DNA from: Muribaculaceae bacterium
Lineage (GTDB): Bacteria > Bacteroidota > Bacteroidia > Bacteroidales > Muribaculaceae
Direction of reading: 5' to 3'
DNA length: 32,083 bases
Assembly (NCBI GenBank): GCA_017443765.1
Contig: JAFSYB010000123.1
Coordinates: 1 to 32,083 of the forward strand
The position numbers were made by a program, and so were the translations under genes. The notes beneath the pieces were generated by a model, which ran no database searches, was not told the origin of the DNA, and was given only the letters and a program-made list of their open reading frames with translations. Shown piece by piece: positions 17,201 to 26,528 of the stretch (position 1 is its first letter; each line of letters starts with the position of its first letter).

Positions 17201-20200
17201 TCGTGCACGAGCGGCGTGCCCAACGGCCACCACGTTGTTGTGGGCGACAACTCACGCCCGAGCGACATCGTTCCGAGTGAGAACCAGCTGTCGTCCTACG
17301 GCGTGACCAACGACAAGGGCGAGTATGAGATTCGCGGCATTCCGTTCACGGGCAGCGGCACGCGCTACAGCGTGGCGCCCACCAAGGGCATCCACAAGTT
17401 CTCGCCCACGAGCCGCTCGGCCTTTATCGGCGGCACAGCGCTGACGATTAACAATGTTGACTTCACCGATATGTCGAGCTTCAAGGTGAGCGGCACCGTG
17501 CGCTACGCCGGCACGACGATACCCGCCGACAGTGTGAGCTTCTACGTCGACGGCACGCCGTGCAACAAGAACGACAAACTCATCGTTAGCGATGCCAACG
17601 GCGAGTACGAAATCTCGGTGCCTATCGGCAGGCACTACATCGAGGCCCGCCGCAGCGGTCACACCTTTGTTGACGGTGGCCGCTATCCGGCCGGAGCCGA
17701 CACGACCTACGAGTTCCTCGAAGACACCCACATCGACTTCTATGACACCACGCTGGTGAGCCTTGCCGGCCGTGTGGTGGGTGGCGAGACCCAGGGCCAG
17801 GTGCCGCTGGGCTACGGTGCGAGCGAGAACAATATTGGCCAGGCGGTGATCACGCTGAGCGCCCTCGACCACCCGCAGCGCATGCTCAACGCCGTGCGCG
17901 TGGTTGACGGCACCACGGTGACGTGGGCACCCAACAGCGAGAGCTTAGCCGTGGAGAGCGCCAGTATCGACATCAACAGCACCGCCTTGCGCAATGGCGG
18001 CACGGTCGACGATGCCAAGTACATCACCATCACCACCGACGCCAAGACGGGCGAGTTCAGCGCGCTGGTGCCGCCGCTGCGTTACCGTGTGGAGAGCGTG
18101 AAGTTCCCCAACAACAAGCAGGTGGAGCAGGACGAGATGTTCCGCAGCATTCCCGCTATCGACATCACCAACCCCAACGACACCATCATCCCCGACACGA
18201 TGTACTACGCACCCCAGAAGGCGCTGCCGCTGTTCAAGTGCAACCGCAAGCTGATGCTCACCTACCGCAGCCAGCCCGTGCTGGACATCACCCAGGAGGG
18301 AGCCCCCGAGGGAGCCTTCGGCACCGACACCCTGGTTGTGCGCGATGCCGGGCAGGATCTCAAGTTGGCTCTGTACGACTACGACGAGGCGACAAAGAAA
18401 GTGACCTACAACTACGGTTATCCCTTGTTCCAGACGGGTCGCACCTACAACTTCAAAATCAAGGCCTACGAGCCTTACGTCAACTACGACGTGGACAAGG
18501 AAGGCAAGGTGTACAAGGACTTGCTGCGCGATTCGGTCATCACATTTGACAACGAGCTTGGCGCGGCGGCAGTCATCTCGGCAACCGACACCGTTGCCGA
18601 GGGTCATCAGCTCAGGCGCGGCGACCTGCTCAAGCTGGATTCCGAGCAGGTGCAGCTCGATTCGATTGGCGAGGGCACCTACAAGTGGATTGCCGGCCTG
18701 CCCAATCTGACGGCACCCTACACGCGCAACATGAATGCCTCGATAGTCATCAACAACCAGACGCGCACCTGGAGCCACGATGGCTTGACGGCTGTGCTGC
18801 TGGGTGTGATACCAACGGGCAACAACTTTATCACAGCCGGACCCAGCCGAGTGCAGATGGTGCTGCGCGACCCACCGGGCGATGCCTCCAGCGCCACCTG
18901 GGCGACCGACAGCGTGACCTGCGACTACACCTACACTGTGCGCGGCGTGCACAACAACAGCGAACTTGGCGTGGAGGTGCCGTTGGACTACGAGATTGGC
19001 ATAGCCACCGGCGCAATCGCCTTCTACAAAATCACCTACAACCAGGTCATCAACGAGAACTACGGCTACTGGAAGTATGACGTCAACAAGACATGGGACA
19101 ACCACACCGCGGTGACTTATACCAACAGTCAGTCGACATCGACCAGCTCTGCCCCACAGTATGTGGGCCGCGACGGCGACGTGTTTATCGGCTACTCAAC
19201 CAACTATATCATCGGAGCCGCCGACAAGGTGGGGCTCTTCAAGAAGGACAACGGCTCGTGGGGCATCGGCATGGAGGAAACGATGTCGATGGACGAGAAG
19301 TTCAATACACACTTCGAGTACTCACAAAAGTATATCGAAACCACGCTGTTCAACAACATCAAGCGCACCCGCAACACGATGCTCAAGCACATCACCTCGG
19401 CAGCCGAAATCGAGGAGAACCCGGCTGTGCCCACCTACTATACCTACCTCAGTGCCAACGACGCCAAGTACGGCACGAGCAACAACGACAAGACGACGTG
19501 GGGCGCCCAAGCCAAGAACGGGTATGACGGTCCGAGCTACTGGGCACGTTTCCCGCAGGGCTATGAGGGTTGCGACAGTGTGCTTTGGTGCAACGAGATC
19601 ATCGCACAATGGAAGCAGAAGCTCGCCGATAACGAGGAGGACAAAATCAAGGCCTTTGGCGATGCCAAGTACAAGCTGGGCAACGAATCGTTTGAGCGTG
19701 GCGTAACGGTGACCAAGAGCACCGGCAGCAGCACCAAGGAGGTACACAACTCGGTAGAGCAGTTCACAACAAGCATTGCCTACAAGGGCAAGCACGGCTA
19801 CCTGCTCGACAAGATGGGCGTCGTCATTGTCAGCAACACCGAGATTGGCTATCACCAGACCAAGTACGACGTTGACGAGACGACGAGTACCGAGCGATTC
19901 TCCTACACGCTCAACGACACGCAGCGCGGCAATGCCCACACGGTGGATGTCTTTAAGTCGCCGCACAACTGGAGTCCCATCTTCCGCACGCGTGGCGGCC
20001 AGACGCGCTGCCCGTATGAGGGCGAGACGCGCACCAAGTACTACCGCCCGGGCCAGCAGCTTGACTATGCGACGATGAAGAGCGACAACCCGCACATCTC
20101 GATGCCGTTGCGCAACATCACCGACATTCCCGCCGGCAGCGAGGCCCAGGTGCAGATTGTGCTCACCAACGAGAGCGAGACGCGCGAGGCGCTCACCAGC

Positions 20201-23200
20201 GTGGTGATGTACGTTGCCAGCGAATCCAACCCCAACGGCCTGCAAATCTCTATGGACGGCCAGCCCCTGCTCAACGGCACCGAGCTGTGGATTGAGCACG
20301 GCGTGAATCTAATCAAGACGCTCACCATCAAGCAAAGCGACCCCTCGATACTGGACTACGACAGCGTGAAGATTGTGATTGCCAGCTCGTGCGACCCCGT
20401 TGTGTGGACCTACGAGGATGTGGAGTTCAGCGCCCACTTTGTGCCGGCGGCTCCGCCCGTGAAGCTCGCGCTCGACAAGAACATCGTGAACCTGCTCGGC
20501 GTGACCACCGGCAACGATGTGCATGTGACCATCAGCGACATCAACCGATTGTTTACGGGGCTGAGGGGCATCAGGCTCAAGTACCGCTTTGTGGGTGACA
20601 ACAATTGGATTACCGCCCATGAGTGGATGACCAAAGCCGAGTATGTGACCAATGGCGGCGAGGGCGGCAGCCAGTCGCTCTTGCCCGACGACAGTGCCAA
20701 CATCCCCTACACCCTCAACCTGCCCGCCATCGACGGCACCTACGTTGTCGCCGCCGAGAGCTTTTGTATGTACGGCAACACTGAGTATGTCAACACCACC
20801 GCCGAGCAGGAGGTGATTCGCGACACCCGCGGCCCCAAGTTGCTGGGACAGGCCTATCCCAACACGGGTATGCTCCTGCCCACCGATGATATCCACATCC
20901 GCTTTAACGAGGCCATACGCGAGAGCTACCTCACCAAGGATGAAAACTTCTTTATCACCGGCTACCTGAACGATTCCAAGGTTGACCATCAGGTATCACT
21001 GCAGCTCAACGGCACCGAGCTGACCACCGACAGCTATATCCCCATTGCCCACACCAGCTTTGCCGCCAATATGTGGCTCAAGCGCAGCAGTGGCGGCTCG
21101 CTACTTGAGCACGGCACCGAGGGCAGCAAGATTACGCTCGACATCACCGACGACGGCCACGCCCGCGTGACCTTTGGCAAGCAGACTATCACCTCGAGCG
21201 AGGTCATTCCCGCCAACCGCTGGGTGTTCCTCGCGCTCAACTACGACAAAAACGACGACCTCGGCAACACGCTCAACCTGCTGATGGCCGACGAAAGCAA
21301 CGAGGTCAAGCTCTTTGACGAGGTCAAGGTGCCCGACTACGGCGGCACGGGTCACTTGTCGGTGGGCAGGAACCTGCATGGCGCCATGCACGACCTCGCG
21401 GTGTGGAGTATCAGCCGCAACGTGCACACCGCGCTTGCGCAAAAGGACGAGGTCGTGGCACCCTACCTGCCGGGACTTGTGGCCTACTGGCGCATGGACG
21501 AGGGTCACGGCACCACGGTGACCGACCTCGCGCGCTCGCGCAACTTCACGCTCGACACCGAGCGGTGGAACATCGAGAACAACAGCCTTGCGGCTCGATT
21601 CGACGGCAAGAGCAACATGGCAATCGACATCTCGACCATCTCGCCGCGCAACACCGACAGCTATGCTATCGAGTTCTGGTTCAACGGCGAGCCGGGCAAG
21701 AATGCCGGAAAGACATTGATGTCGGTGACCGACAAGATTTCGGTGGGCTTTGCCGACGACAACTCGTTGTTGCTCACCACTTACGACCAAGAGGGCCACT
21801 CGTCGCTCGACACCGAGGGCGTGCCCACCGTGCTGAGCACCGTCAATTACAGCGACGGGCAGTGGCACCACTTCGCGCTGAACGTGCGTCGCGGCATGAG
21901 CGCAGTGGCCTACGTTGACGGCCTGCCCGTCAAGACAATGGCCGAGCAGGATTTGCCAGCTCCCGCGGGCGACAAGCTGTATGTGGGTTCGATACAAAAG
22001 CGCGAACAGCCGGCGGCTTCCAAGCGTGACGACCACTACTTTACCGGCGCCATCGACGAGCTGCGCGTGTGGAACGTCTCGACCGACGGCGCCACGATTA
22101 CCGAGAACCGCTACAACGAGTTGGACACCGCCGCTGTGGCGGGCCTGATTGCCTACTTCCCGATGCAGAGCCAAAAGCTCGACGACTCCAACAACATCGT
22201 CACCGAGTTCAGCACCGCCAACGCCGCACCGCGCGGCATCGCCGGCGCTGTGGGCGAGGTGAAGGCTGATGGCGTCACCGCCGCCGACAGCTCGCCGGCA
22301 CTCAAGGCGGCACCGCTGCGTCAGAACCTTGACTTTGACTTTGTGGCCAACGAGAACGAGATTTACATCGCCCTCAAGACCTTGGCCTCGCGCATGCACG
22401 GCAACTTGATAACATTCACGGTCAAGAACGTGCGCGATATGGCCGACAACCTGTCGGAAACTGTTACATGGAGTGCGCGTGCCGACTACAACACACTCTA
22501 TTGGATGAACACCGACTTTGATCTGTCAAAGAGCCGCAACTTGAGCACCACCTTCTCCACCATTCTGTATAATTTAGGCAACGACACCGAATCCTATACC
22601 ATCAGTGGCCTGCCCTCGTGGATTACCACGACCCACACCAGCGGTGTCTTGAGCGTTAACAGCTTGGAGACCATCGAGTTCAAGGTACACGAGAGTGCTC
22701 CATTGGGGTTACACACCGTGCAAATCTATGTGTCGAATGGTGCCGGCATCTACAGCAAGCCATTGATAGTCAAGCTCATGGTATACGGCAACGAGCCCGA
22801 CTGGTTTGTCGATCCCGACGACTTTGAGAGTTCGATGAACGTGATTGGCCAGGTTTATATCAAGGACAAGATTTGTACCGACAGCTACAGCCACGTGGGC
22901 GCTTTTGTGGGCGACAAGTGCTGCGGTGTTGCCTCGCCCGAGCTGATGGAGAGCCGCGACGCCTACTTTGTGGACATGACCATCTATGGCGTGCAGGACA
23001 TTGTGAGCGACGAGCCTGTCACCTTCCGCGTGTACGATGCCTCGCAGGGTGTGGTGCTCAACGATGTGTTGACGACGCTTGACGGCGAGCCGCTGAGCCT
23101 CACCTATCGCCCCAACGACCTCATCGGCAGCTACGACCGGCCCGTGAAGTGGAACGCGACCGACCGCATCGAGCAGTGGTGCGACCTTGCCGCCGGCTGG

Positions 23201-24316
23201 AACTGGATTTCGCTGTACGCCCAACCCGAGCCCGGGCATACCGACCTCGCGAGTGTGCTGGGCACCAACCGTGTGTTCAACACCATCAAGGGCAAGGAGG
23301 GCTTTGCGATGAACAACGGCACCAAGTGGGTGAGTACCGGCCTCGACACACTCGAGGTGAGCAAGCTGTACAAGGTGAAGATGAAGAGCGAGGCCAACAT
23401 CAGCATCACGGGCAGCCGCATTGACACGCACGAGGTGACGCAGACCATCTATCCGGGCTGGAACTGGATTGGCCCGCTGTCGATTTACAACCTCTCGTTG
23501 TCCGAGGCCTTTGCCGACCTGAATCCCACTCGTGGCGACATCGTCAAGAGCAAGACGCAGGTGGCGATGTACGACGGCTACAAGTGGGAGGGCAAGCTGG
23601 GCGCGCTCATTCCGGGCATAGGTTACTACTACAAGTCGAACAACGAGCAGGCAGTGACCTTCCGCTATCCCACTGTTGACGATGCCACCTATCATGCACC
23701 GGCCTACATGGCCATGGCACCGGCCAACTCGCCCTTCACGCCCGTTGACCACCACCAATACAGCGACAACATGAACGTGGTGGCAAACGTGCTGGTTGAC
23801 GGCGTGCGCGTCGACACCCTCACCCTTGCCGCATTCATCGGCAACGAGTGCCGCGGCGTGGCAACAGCAACCGACAACGGCCTGTATCTGCTCACCATTG
23901 CCGGCAACGCCGAGGAGGCCGGAGAACCGGTCACATTCGCTACGGTGGTCGGCAGCAAGACCGTTACCGCGACCGAGACCCTGCCGTGGGTGAGCGATGT
24001 GATATATGGCGACCTCGACAATCCCATGCAGTTCACGGTCAAGACCACGGGCACCGACGACATTGATGACATCAATGCCACCTACGGCATCGTGATTTCG
24101 CCCACGATAGTCCGCGACGTGGTCACGGTGCGCTCCCAGGCCGTCGTCCAACAGGTGAATGTCTACATGGCCAATGGCTGCCTCGTGGAACACCGCAAGC
24201 GTGTCAACGACGATGCCGTGACCATCAACCTGAGCCACCTGCCCGCGGGCGTCTACTTCGTGGAGGCCGTGGCGCAGAATGGCTATCGAGTTGTGAAACG
24301 AATCGTGAAGACGTAA
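14219..24316 (+). CDS. Giant T9SS-exported LamG/Fn3 surface protein (3365 residues)
   Basis: A signal peptide (1-23, ending 'FGASA') and a C-terminal type A sorting domain (about 3280-3365, with 'LPAGVYFVEA' and 'RVVKRIVKT') mark export by the type IX system and surface attachment. Between them I see: an unknown beta-rich N-part; three Fn3-like domains (about 318-625); a LamG-type jellyroll (about 660-980) interrupted at about 780-922; carboxypeptidase-regulatory-like domains (about 1024-1200); an unrecognised core (about 1337-2210) with 'VLRDPPGD' near 1548; two more LamG domains (about 2247-2440 and 2454-2637, 'ELRVWN'); and paired 'AF.G..C.GVA' modules around two 'GWNWI' modules (about 2860-3270). 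It is likely an adhesin or glycan-binding protein. The BspA-like gene starts 4 bp later. Confidence 0.88.
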   Translation: MKTMIYRIALSLMGLLLAFGASAINGTYSDPGGGTYWCNVYVHDVGHGKSYGWCTGDSEDAKMNEFRGFECSNNGKVTTQNPWVYFKFRYNKKQSKDYDYKGSSQEVYVMLHDGSLHKILEATSSWSQTDKSWGLVNCSWDGEWFYVRYAPNERGMREVGALQVESDSKYYQSNFWHSDYWFFVRARYLKGIDFSDMSRAREAKIEWTAPDKVKVSADNSWLPSSIGNGVTNFTFTTSYSASVYVPSTGKTYSSASFSAKNRGTGSAELKVPLDQDFTVNVTRNTQTGFTFEVGGDVSQNLNEGAKQSVSFVNKINRISASFNQVEGTSTITWEDSYPSNQGEYQVYRTLLDEFDNYEGNREFIGTTKNKSFTDNSSHGLEYGKRYRYEVFMKQSSWGDINIPSNPDPLSVVKAVEVRTGTQPVIPLHLVQDVDVTDDLKFDWSFGNVPKSENDITFKVHRIEQSGTITRNYTEVTVPRTAGKASFTDDRPASRCSLYGYFLQLDLADNKVHLYSDTVYAHVLGSSRVKTLDVTKGTKGTDVVVTWTAQQVGTDATTYDIQRRFVDSNSEWVSIRKEEGSKTTYSYTDGTAEPGRYYEYRVVAYAPDCDNGAVVISNAMIDVGFARASGVVSGRVQYESGTAVSDARVTLSCESDAKVGQFTHSRAVLEPGNAITFNNLGDVVNDHKPFTLQMYVKPDSTASAMTLMKAPVRLDLNYNNDKQLFDLMMNNTVAGGIPADEFSQVSLRCDGDKVTVLTAGNPRAVADESASAAPEYRPKEYGPMLINDNGSSFDGWVLSDGEGVPWIIEDNAFCSSYHSLSAYKDVTVRPYMIGATVTASVMVASPWGARDCTVDVIILGENNETIETQTICNDKSTHGEWITYTKSFTIPSDAITLRYIIYAKDSPGWSGYYGPRFRFMKMKITSAYEVNGLDGNDWVLLPDFTGNVDEIRLWNRVLTTEEITADVDRIISGETEGLKAYITFDEGLEEYAFDSSCTSGVPNGHHVVVGDNSRPSDIVPSENQLSSYGVTNDKGEYEIRGIPFTGSGTRYSVAPTKGIHKFSPTSRSAFIGGTALTINNVDFTDMSSFKVSGTVRYAGTTIPADSVSFYVDGTPCNKNDKLIVSDANGEYEISVPIGRHYIEARRSGHTFVDGGRYPAGADTTYEFLEDTHIDFYDTTLVSLAGRVVGGETQGQVPLGYGASENNIGQAVITLSALDHPQRMLNAVRVVDGTTVTWAPNSESLAVESASIDINSTALRNGGTVDDAKYITITTDAKTGEFSALVPPLRYRVESVKFPNNKQVEQDEMFRSIPAIDITNPNDTIIPDTMYYAPQKALPLFKCNRKLMLTYRSQPVLDITQEGAPEGAFGTDTLVVRDAGQDLKLALYDYDEATKKVTYNYGYPLFQTGRTYNFKIKAYEPYVNYDVDKEGKVYKDLLRDSVITFDNELGAAAVISATDTVAEGHQLRRGDLLKLDSEQVQLDSIGEGTYKWIAGLPNLTAPYTRNMNASIVINNQTRTWSHDGLTAVLLGVIPTGNNFITAGPSRVQMVLRDPPGDASSATWATDSVTCDYTYTVRGVHNNSELGVEVPLDYEIGIATGAIAFYKITYNQVINENYGYWKYDVNKTWDNHTAVTYTNSQSTSTSSAPQYVGRDGDVFIGYSTNYIIGAADKVGLFKKDNGSWGIGMEETMSMDEKFNTHFEYSQKYIETTLFNNIKRTRNTMLKHITSAAEIEENPAVPTYYTYLSANDAKYGTSNNDKTTWGAQAKNGYDGPSYWARFPQGYEGCDSVLWCNEIIAQWKQKLADNEEDKIKAFGDAKYKLGNESFERGVTVTKSTGSSTKEVHNSVEQFTTSIAYKGKHGYLLDKMGVVIVSNTEIGYHQTKYDVDETTSTERFSYTLNDTQRGNAHTVDVFKSPHNWSPIFRTRGGQTRCPYEGETRTKYYRPGQQLDYATMKSDNPHISMPLRNITDIPAGSEAQVQIVLTNESETREALTSVVMYVASESNPNGLQISMDGQPLLNGTELWIEHGVNLIKTLTIKQSDPSILDYDSVKIVIASSCDPVVWTYEDVEFSAHFVPAAPPVKLALDKNIVNLLGVTTGNDVHVTISDINRLFTGLRGIRLKYRFVGDNNWITAHEWMTKAEYVTNGGEGGSQSLLPDDSANIPYTLNLPAIDGTYVVAAESFCMYGNTEYVNTTAEQEVIRDTRGPKLLGQAYPNTGMLLPTDDIHIRFNEAIRESYLTKDENFFITGYLNDSKVDHQVSLQLNGTELTTDSYIPIAHTSFAANMWLKRSSGGSLLEHGTEGSKITLDITDDGHARVTFGKQTITSSEVIPANRWVFLALNYDKNDDLGNTLNLLMADESNEVKLFDEVKVPDYGGTGHLSVGRNLHGAMHDLAVWSISRNVHTALAQKDEVVAPYLPGLVAYWRMDEGHGTTVTDLARSRNFTLDTERWNIENNSLAARFDGKSNMAIDISTISPRNTDSYAIEFWFNGEPGKNAGKTLMSVTDKISVGFADDNSLLLTTYDQEGHSSLDTEGVPTVLSTVNYSDGQWHHFALNVRRGMSAVAYVDGLPVKTMAEQDLPAPAGDKLYVGSIQKREQPAASKRDDHYFTGAIDELRVWNVSTDGATITENRYNELDTAAVAGLIAYFPMQSQKLDDSNNIVTEFSTANAAPRGIAGAVGEVKADGVTAADSSPALKAAPLRQNLDFDFVANENEIYIALKTLASRMHGNLITFTVKNVRDMADNLSETVTWSARADYNTLYWMNTDFDLSKSRNLSTTFSTILYNLGNDTESYTISGLPSWITTTHTSGVLSVNSLETIEFKVHESAPLGLHTVQIYVSNGAGIYSKPLIVKLMVYGNEPDWFVDPDDFESSMNVIGQVYIKDKICTDSYSHVGAFVGDKCCGVASPELMESRDAYFVDMTIYGVQDIVSDEPVTFRVYDASQGVVLNDVLTTLDGEPLSLTYRPNDLIGSYDRPVKWNATDRIEQWCDLAAGWNWISLYAQPEPGHTDLASVLGTNRVFNTIKGKEGFAMNNGTKWVSTGLDTLEVSKLYKVKMKSEANISITGSRIDTHEVTQTIYPGWNWIGPLSIYNLSLSEAFADLNPTRGDIVKSKTQVAMYDGYKWEGKLGALIPGIGYYYKSNNEQAVTFRYPTVDDATYHAPAYMAMAPANSPFTPVDHHQYSDNMNVVANVLVDGVRVDTLTLAAFIGNECRGVATATDNGLYLLTIAGNAEEAGEPVTFATVVGSKTVTATETLPWVSDVIYGDLDNPMQFTVKTTGTDDIDDINATYGIVISPTIVRDVVTVRSQAVVQQVNVYMANGCLVEHRKRVNDDAVTINLSHLPAGVYFVEAVAQNGYRVVKRIVKT
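16540..16985 (+). other. AT-richer domain inserted in the first LamG domain
   Basis: The coding sequence shifts abruptly in base and codon use: bases 16801-16860 hold 22 G+C of 60, against 33 of 60 at 17101-17160. The encoded stretch (about residues 780-922) resembles a carbohydrate-binding beta-sandwich ('GW......GVPWIIEDN', 'GEWITYTKSFTIPSDA') and separates the two halves of a LamG domain ('VSLRCDGDKVTVL' before, 'GNVDEIRLWNR' after). Boundaries are approximate. Confidence 0.65.
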
Positions 24317-24320
24317 AGAA

Positions 24321-25901
24321 ATGAAAAAGACTTTAGCACTGGCCATTACACTGGCACTGGCCATTACGCTGGCACATGCCGCCGATGATGTGATTGTCGA
24401 CGGCGTGTGCTACCGCTGGTCCTCGACCGATAATGCCTACCTGGCCGCAGGCTGGGACGGGGAAACAAACATCAGTTCGCTGCACATTCACGCTGTGGTC
24501 AACGACCTTGACGTGGCCGGCATTGCCGCCGGGGCTTTCCAGGACAACCCACACATCGTGACCGCAAGAATCGACGACGGCATCTCCACCATCGGACAAA
24601 ACGCGTTCAGCCGGTGCGAGAATATCGAAACCGTAATCTTGCCCGAGGGACTTGCCACCATCGAGGAAGAGGCGTTTGCTTTCTGCGGGAGGCTCGCCAC
24701 CGTTATCCTGCCTGTGACTGTGCGAAAAATTCAGTCGCACGCATTCCTGTACTGCACCGGCGTGACCGACGTTTATTTTCTGATGGACGAAACGGCGCAG
24801 CTCAACGGTTTTGACTGGTGGGATGGCGTCTATGCCACTGGCGATGAAACGCCGCACGGAGGAATGGAGTTTAATTCCAACGAACACACGGTTGTTCATG
24901 TGCCGCAGGGAATGCGCGAGAAATATGTCGAGAGCGGCAAGTTCGAGGCTTGGATTGGCATCATGCAGGAAGACGATGGTGCTTATCCGCTTTGGTGGAT
25001 AGTCAATTACGGCGTTGTGGGACGTGAATACACCGTGAGCGACGCGCTCACGGCAGTTTACGTCGATGTGTTCGGCACCCTCTATGCCAAAGACGACAAC
25101 CACTGGCTCACTCCCGACGCTGCCGGCACCGGCGAGGAAGACTTCATGCAAGAAACCGGGTTGATGGAGGCGCGCGCCAACGAGTATGACCAGTCGAATT
25201 GGGTGATTCTGGACCACGTTGCCTCACCGCTTCAATTCATCAATCACCGGATTACGGGAATGACCGTCAAGGGGGTGCTGCTCGACAAGCGCAACCCGGC
25301 GCTCGATGTGACCTCCACCCCCCAAGCCGGGGATAACGCCACCTACATGCCCAACACCTACATCGCCGCCTCGCTCATGGGACGCACCCAAACAGGCAAC
25401 AACGGCGTGACCTACGCTTTCGTCCGCCCCAAGCCGCAAGAGGTGGCATACTTCGAGTGGACTGTTTATGGCGGCGATGATGCATTCTATCTGCCCGCGC
25501 CCGATGTGGTGAACGGGGTGAACCAGAAGGGGATAAAGGGCGGATTCGGAATCAATGGCAACTTGTATGAAACAGCCGTGATGCCCAGCCTGGAATATGC
25601 CGGCTACTATCCCTTTACCGGCATCGTGCGCCGTCAATCGCCGTCAGGCGGTGCGCCGTTGCCCCGGCGCACAACGGCTACTGCCGACACTTGGCAACCC
25701 TATACAGAAAGCGGCATCTCGCAATTCTTCGAAGTGTTTCCGCTCGAGTTGACCGACGAGCCGGTGGTGACCGGCATCGATCCAACGACAGCCGGCAAGC
25801 AAGGCAAGACCGTGTACACCGATATGCTCGGACGGACGGTCAAGAACCCCACACCGGGCATCTACATCGTCAACGGCAAGAAGCAGGTGGTGGGGTTGTG
25901 A
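24321..25901 (+). CDS. BspA-like LRR protein with short T9SS-type tail
   Basis: The 526-residue protein has a signal peptide, four to five BspA/LRR_5 repeats (about 50-160, 'IGQNAFSRCENIETVILPEGL'), a long region of unknown fold (about 170-470), and a compact C-terminal tail 'VYTDMLGRTV' plus 'PGIYIVNGKKQVV'. This tail matches the second half of type A sorting domains common on Bacteroidales BspA-like proteins, so surface delivery by the type IX system is likely. It starts 4 bp after the giant gene and is surely co-transcribed and perhaps translationally coupled, so the two may act together on the surface. The signal peptide contains an 18-bp tandem duplication. A strong terminator follows. 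Confidence 0.85.
   Translation: MKKTLALAITLALAITLAHAADDVIVDGVCYRWSSTDNAYLAAGWDGETNISSLHIHAVVNDLDVAGIAAGAFQDNPHIVTARIDDGISTIGQNAFSRCENIETVILPEGLATIEEEAFAFCGRLATVILPVTVRKIQSHAFLYCTGVTDVYFLMDETAQLNGFDWWDGVYATGDETPHGGMEFNSNEHTVVHVPQGMREKYVESGKFEAWIGIMQEDDGAYPLWWIVNYGVVGREYTVSDALTAVYVDVFGTLYAKDDNHWLTPDAAGTGEEDFMQETGLMEARANEYDQSNWVILDHVASPLQFINHRITGMTVKGVLLDKRNPALDVTSTPQAGDNATYMPNTYIAASLMGRTQTGNNGVTYAFVRPKPQEVAYFEWTVYGGDDAFYLPAPDVVNGVNQKGIKGGFGINGNLYETAVMPSLEYAGYYPFTGIVRRQSPSGGAPLPRRTTATADTWQPYTESGISQFFEVFPLELTDEPVVTGIDPTTAGKQGKTVYTDMLGRTVKNPTPGIYIVNGKKQVVGL
24336..24371 (+). repeat. 18-bp tandem duplication inside a signal peptide
   Basis: Two copies of an 18-base unit (24336-24353 and 24354-24371, one mismatch) encode ALAITL twice in the hydrophobic core of the signal peptide. 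Copy number could vary by slippage while staying in frame. Confidence 0.85.
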
Positions 25902-25953
25902 AGCGCAACGCGAGTTGGCCTTAGCCGAAGCCCGCCCCAAGAGGCACCACGCT

Positions 25954-25992
25954 CCCCACGGCATACGCATCTGCGAATCGTATGCCGTGGGG
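25954..25992 (+). terminator. Terminator after the giant/BspA-like operon
   Basis: A perfect 14-bp stem (CCCCACGGCATACG / CGTATGCCGTGGGG) with an 11-base loop, 52 bases after the stop codon. The T run after it is poor. A second, smaller palindrome (TGAGGCCG-C-CGGCCTCA) follows at 26004-26020. The rest of the 315-bp gap 25902-26216 is AT-rich and holds the toxin promoter. Confidence 0.75.
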
Positions 25993-26161
25993 ATTATCCA
26001 TATTGAGGCCGCCGGCCTCAGCCCCCCTCCGGCCTGCGTTTCTCCATGAGCGCAGCCGGCAATTTGTCCGATTTCTACTTTTAGCGGACATCAATAAATA
26101 AGAACAACTGCGACAAGGCAGAAATAATTAAAATTTCTTAAACATCAAGATTTCGCAATAG

Positions 26162-26197
26162 ATAATTATCATATTTGATAATTATTGTATACCTTTG
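26162..26197 (+). promoter_or_regulatory. Toxin-antitoxin promoter with 9-bp inverted-repeat operator
   Basis: ATAATTATC (26162-26170) and GATAATTAT (26177-26185) form a perfect 9-bp inverted repeat with a 6-base spacer, directly before the -7 element TACCTTTG (26190-26197). No clear -33 element is seen; the repeat occupies that space. Binding by the HigA-type antitoxin is the simplest reading (inferred). Confidence 0.65.
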
Positions 26198-26216
26198 CGT
26201 CGTAAAAGATTGTTAT

Positions 26217-26528
26217 ATGATATTGGAATATCGTGACGAAGAGATTAAAGCTCTTGTAAATCATCGATTTATAGGCCGATATAAATCTTATCGAAACAAT
26301 ACAAAACTCATCAGAAATTTGGACAAGGTGATAAATTTTTTGAAATTGGCAGAAGATATTAAAAGAGTTTCTGCCATCACAAGTCTTGCCTATCATCCTC
26401 TAACGGGTTTGCCCTTTTCTTCAGTAAGAGTCGGATACGATACCAAATATCGACTGATATTTGAAGAGCATGATGACAAGTTAACATTAGTCGTAATTGA
26501 ATTAAGTGAACATTATGGAGACCATTGA
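26217..26528 (+). CDS. HigB/RelE-like toxin
   Basis: The 103-residue protein has the length and layout of the HigB branch of the RelE/ParE toxin family: an N-terminal helical part, then 'RVSAITSLAYHPLTG', 'SSVRVGYDTKYRLIF' and a C-terminal 'VVIELSEHYGDH', where the arginine, tyrosine and histidine positions fit a ribosome-dependent mRNA interferase. I chose the ATG at 26217 because the -7 element at 26190-26197 excludes the longer frame from 26175. The antitoxin gene overlaps its 3' end by 14 bases. The DNA is very AT-rich (bases 26281-26340 hold 15 G+C of 60), unlike the flanking genes. Activity is inferred from family. Confidence 0.85.
   Translation: MILEYRDEEIKALVNHRFIGRYKSYRNNTKLIRNLDKVINFLKLAEDIKRVSAITSLAYHPLTGLPFSSVRVGYDTKYRLIFEEHDDKLTLVVIELSEHYGDH

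Noticed and set aside
22709..24364. Minus-strand open frame (551 codons) opposite the end of the giant gene
   Set aside because: It is antisense to the T9SS tail region and has a composition typical of shadow frames.
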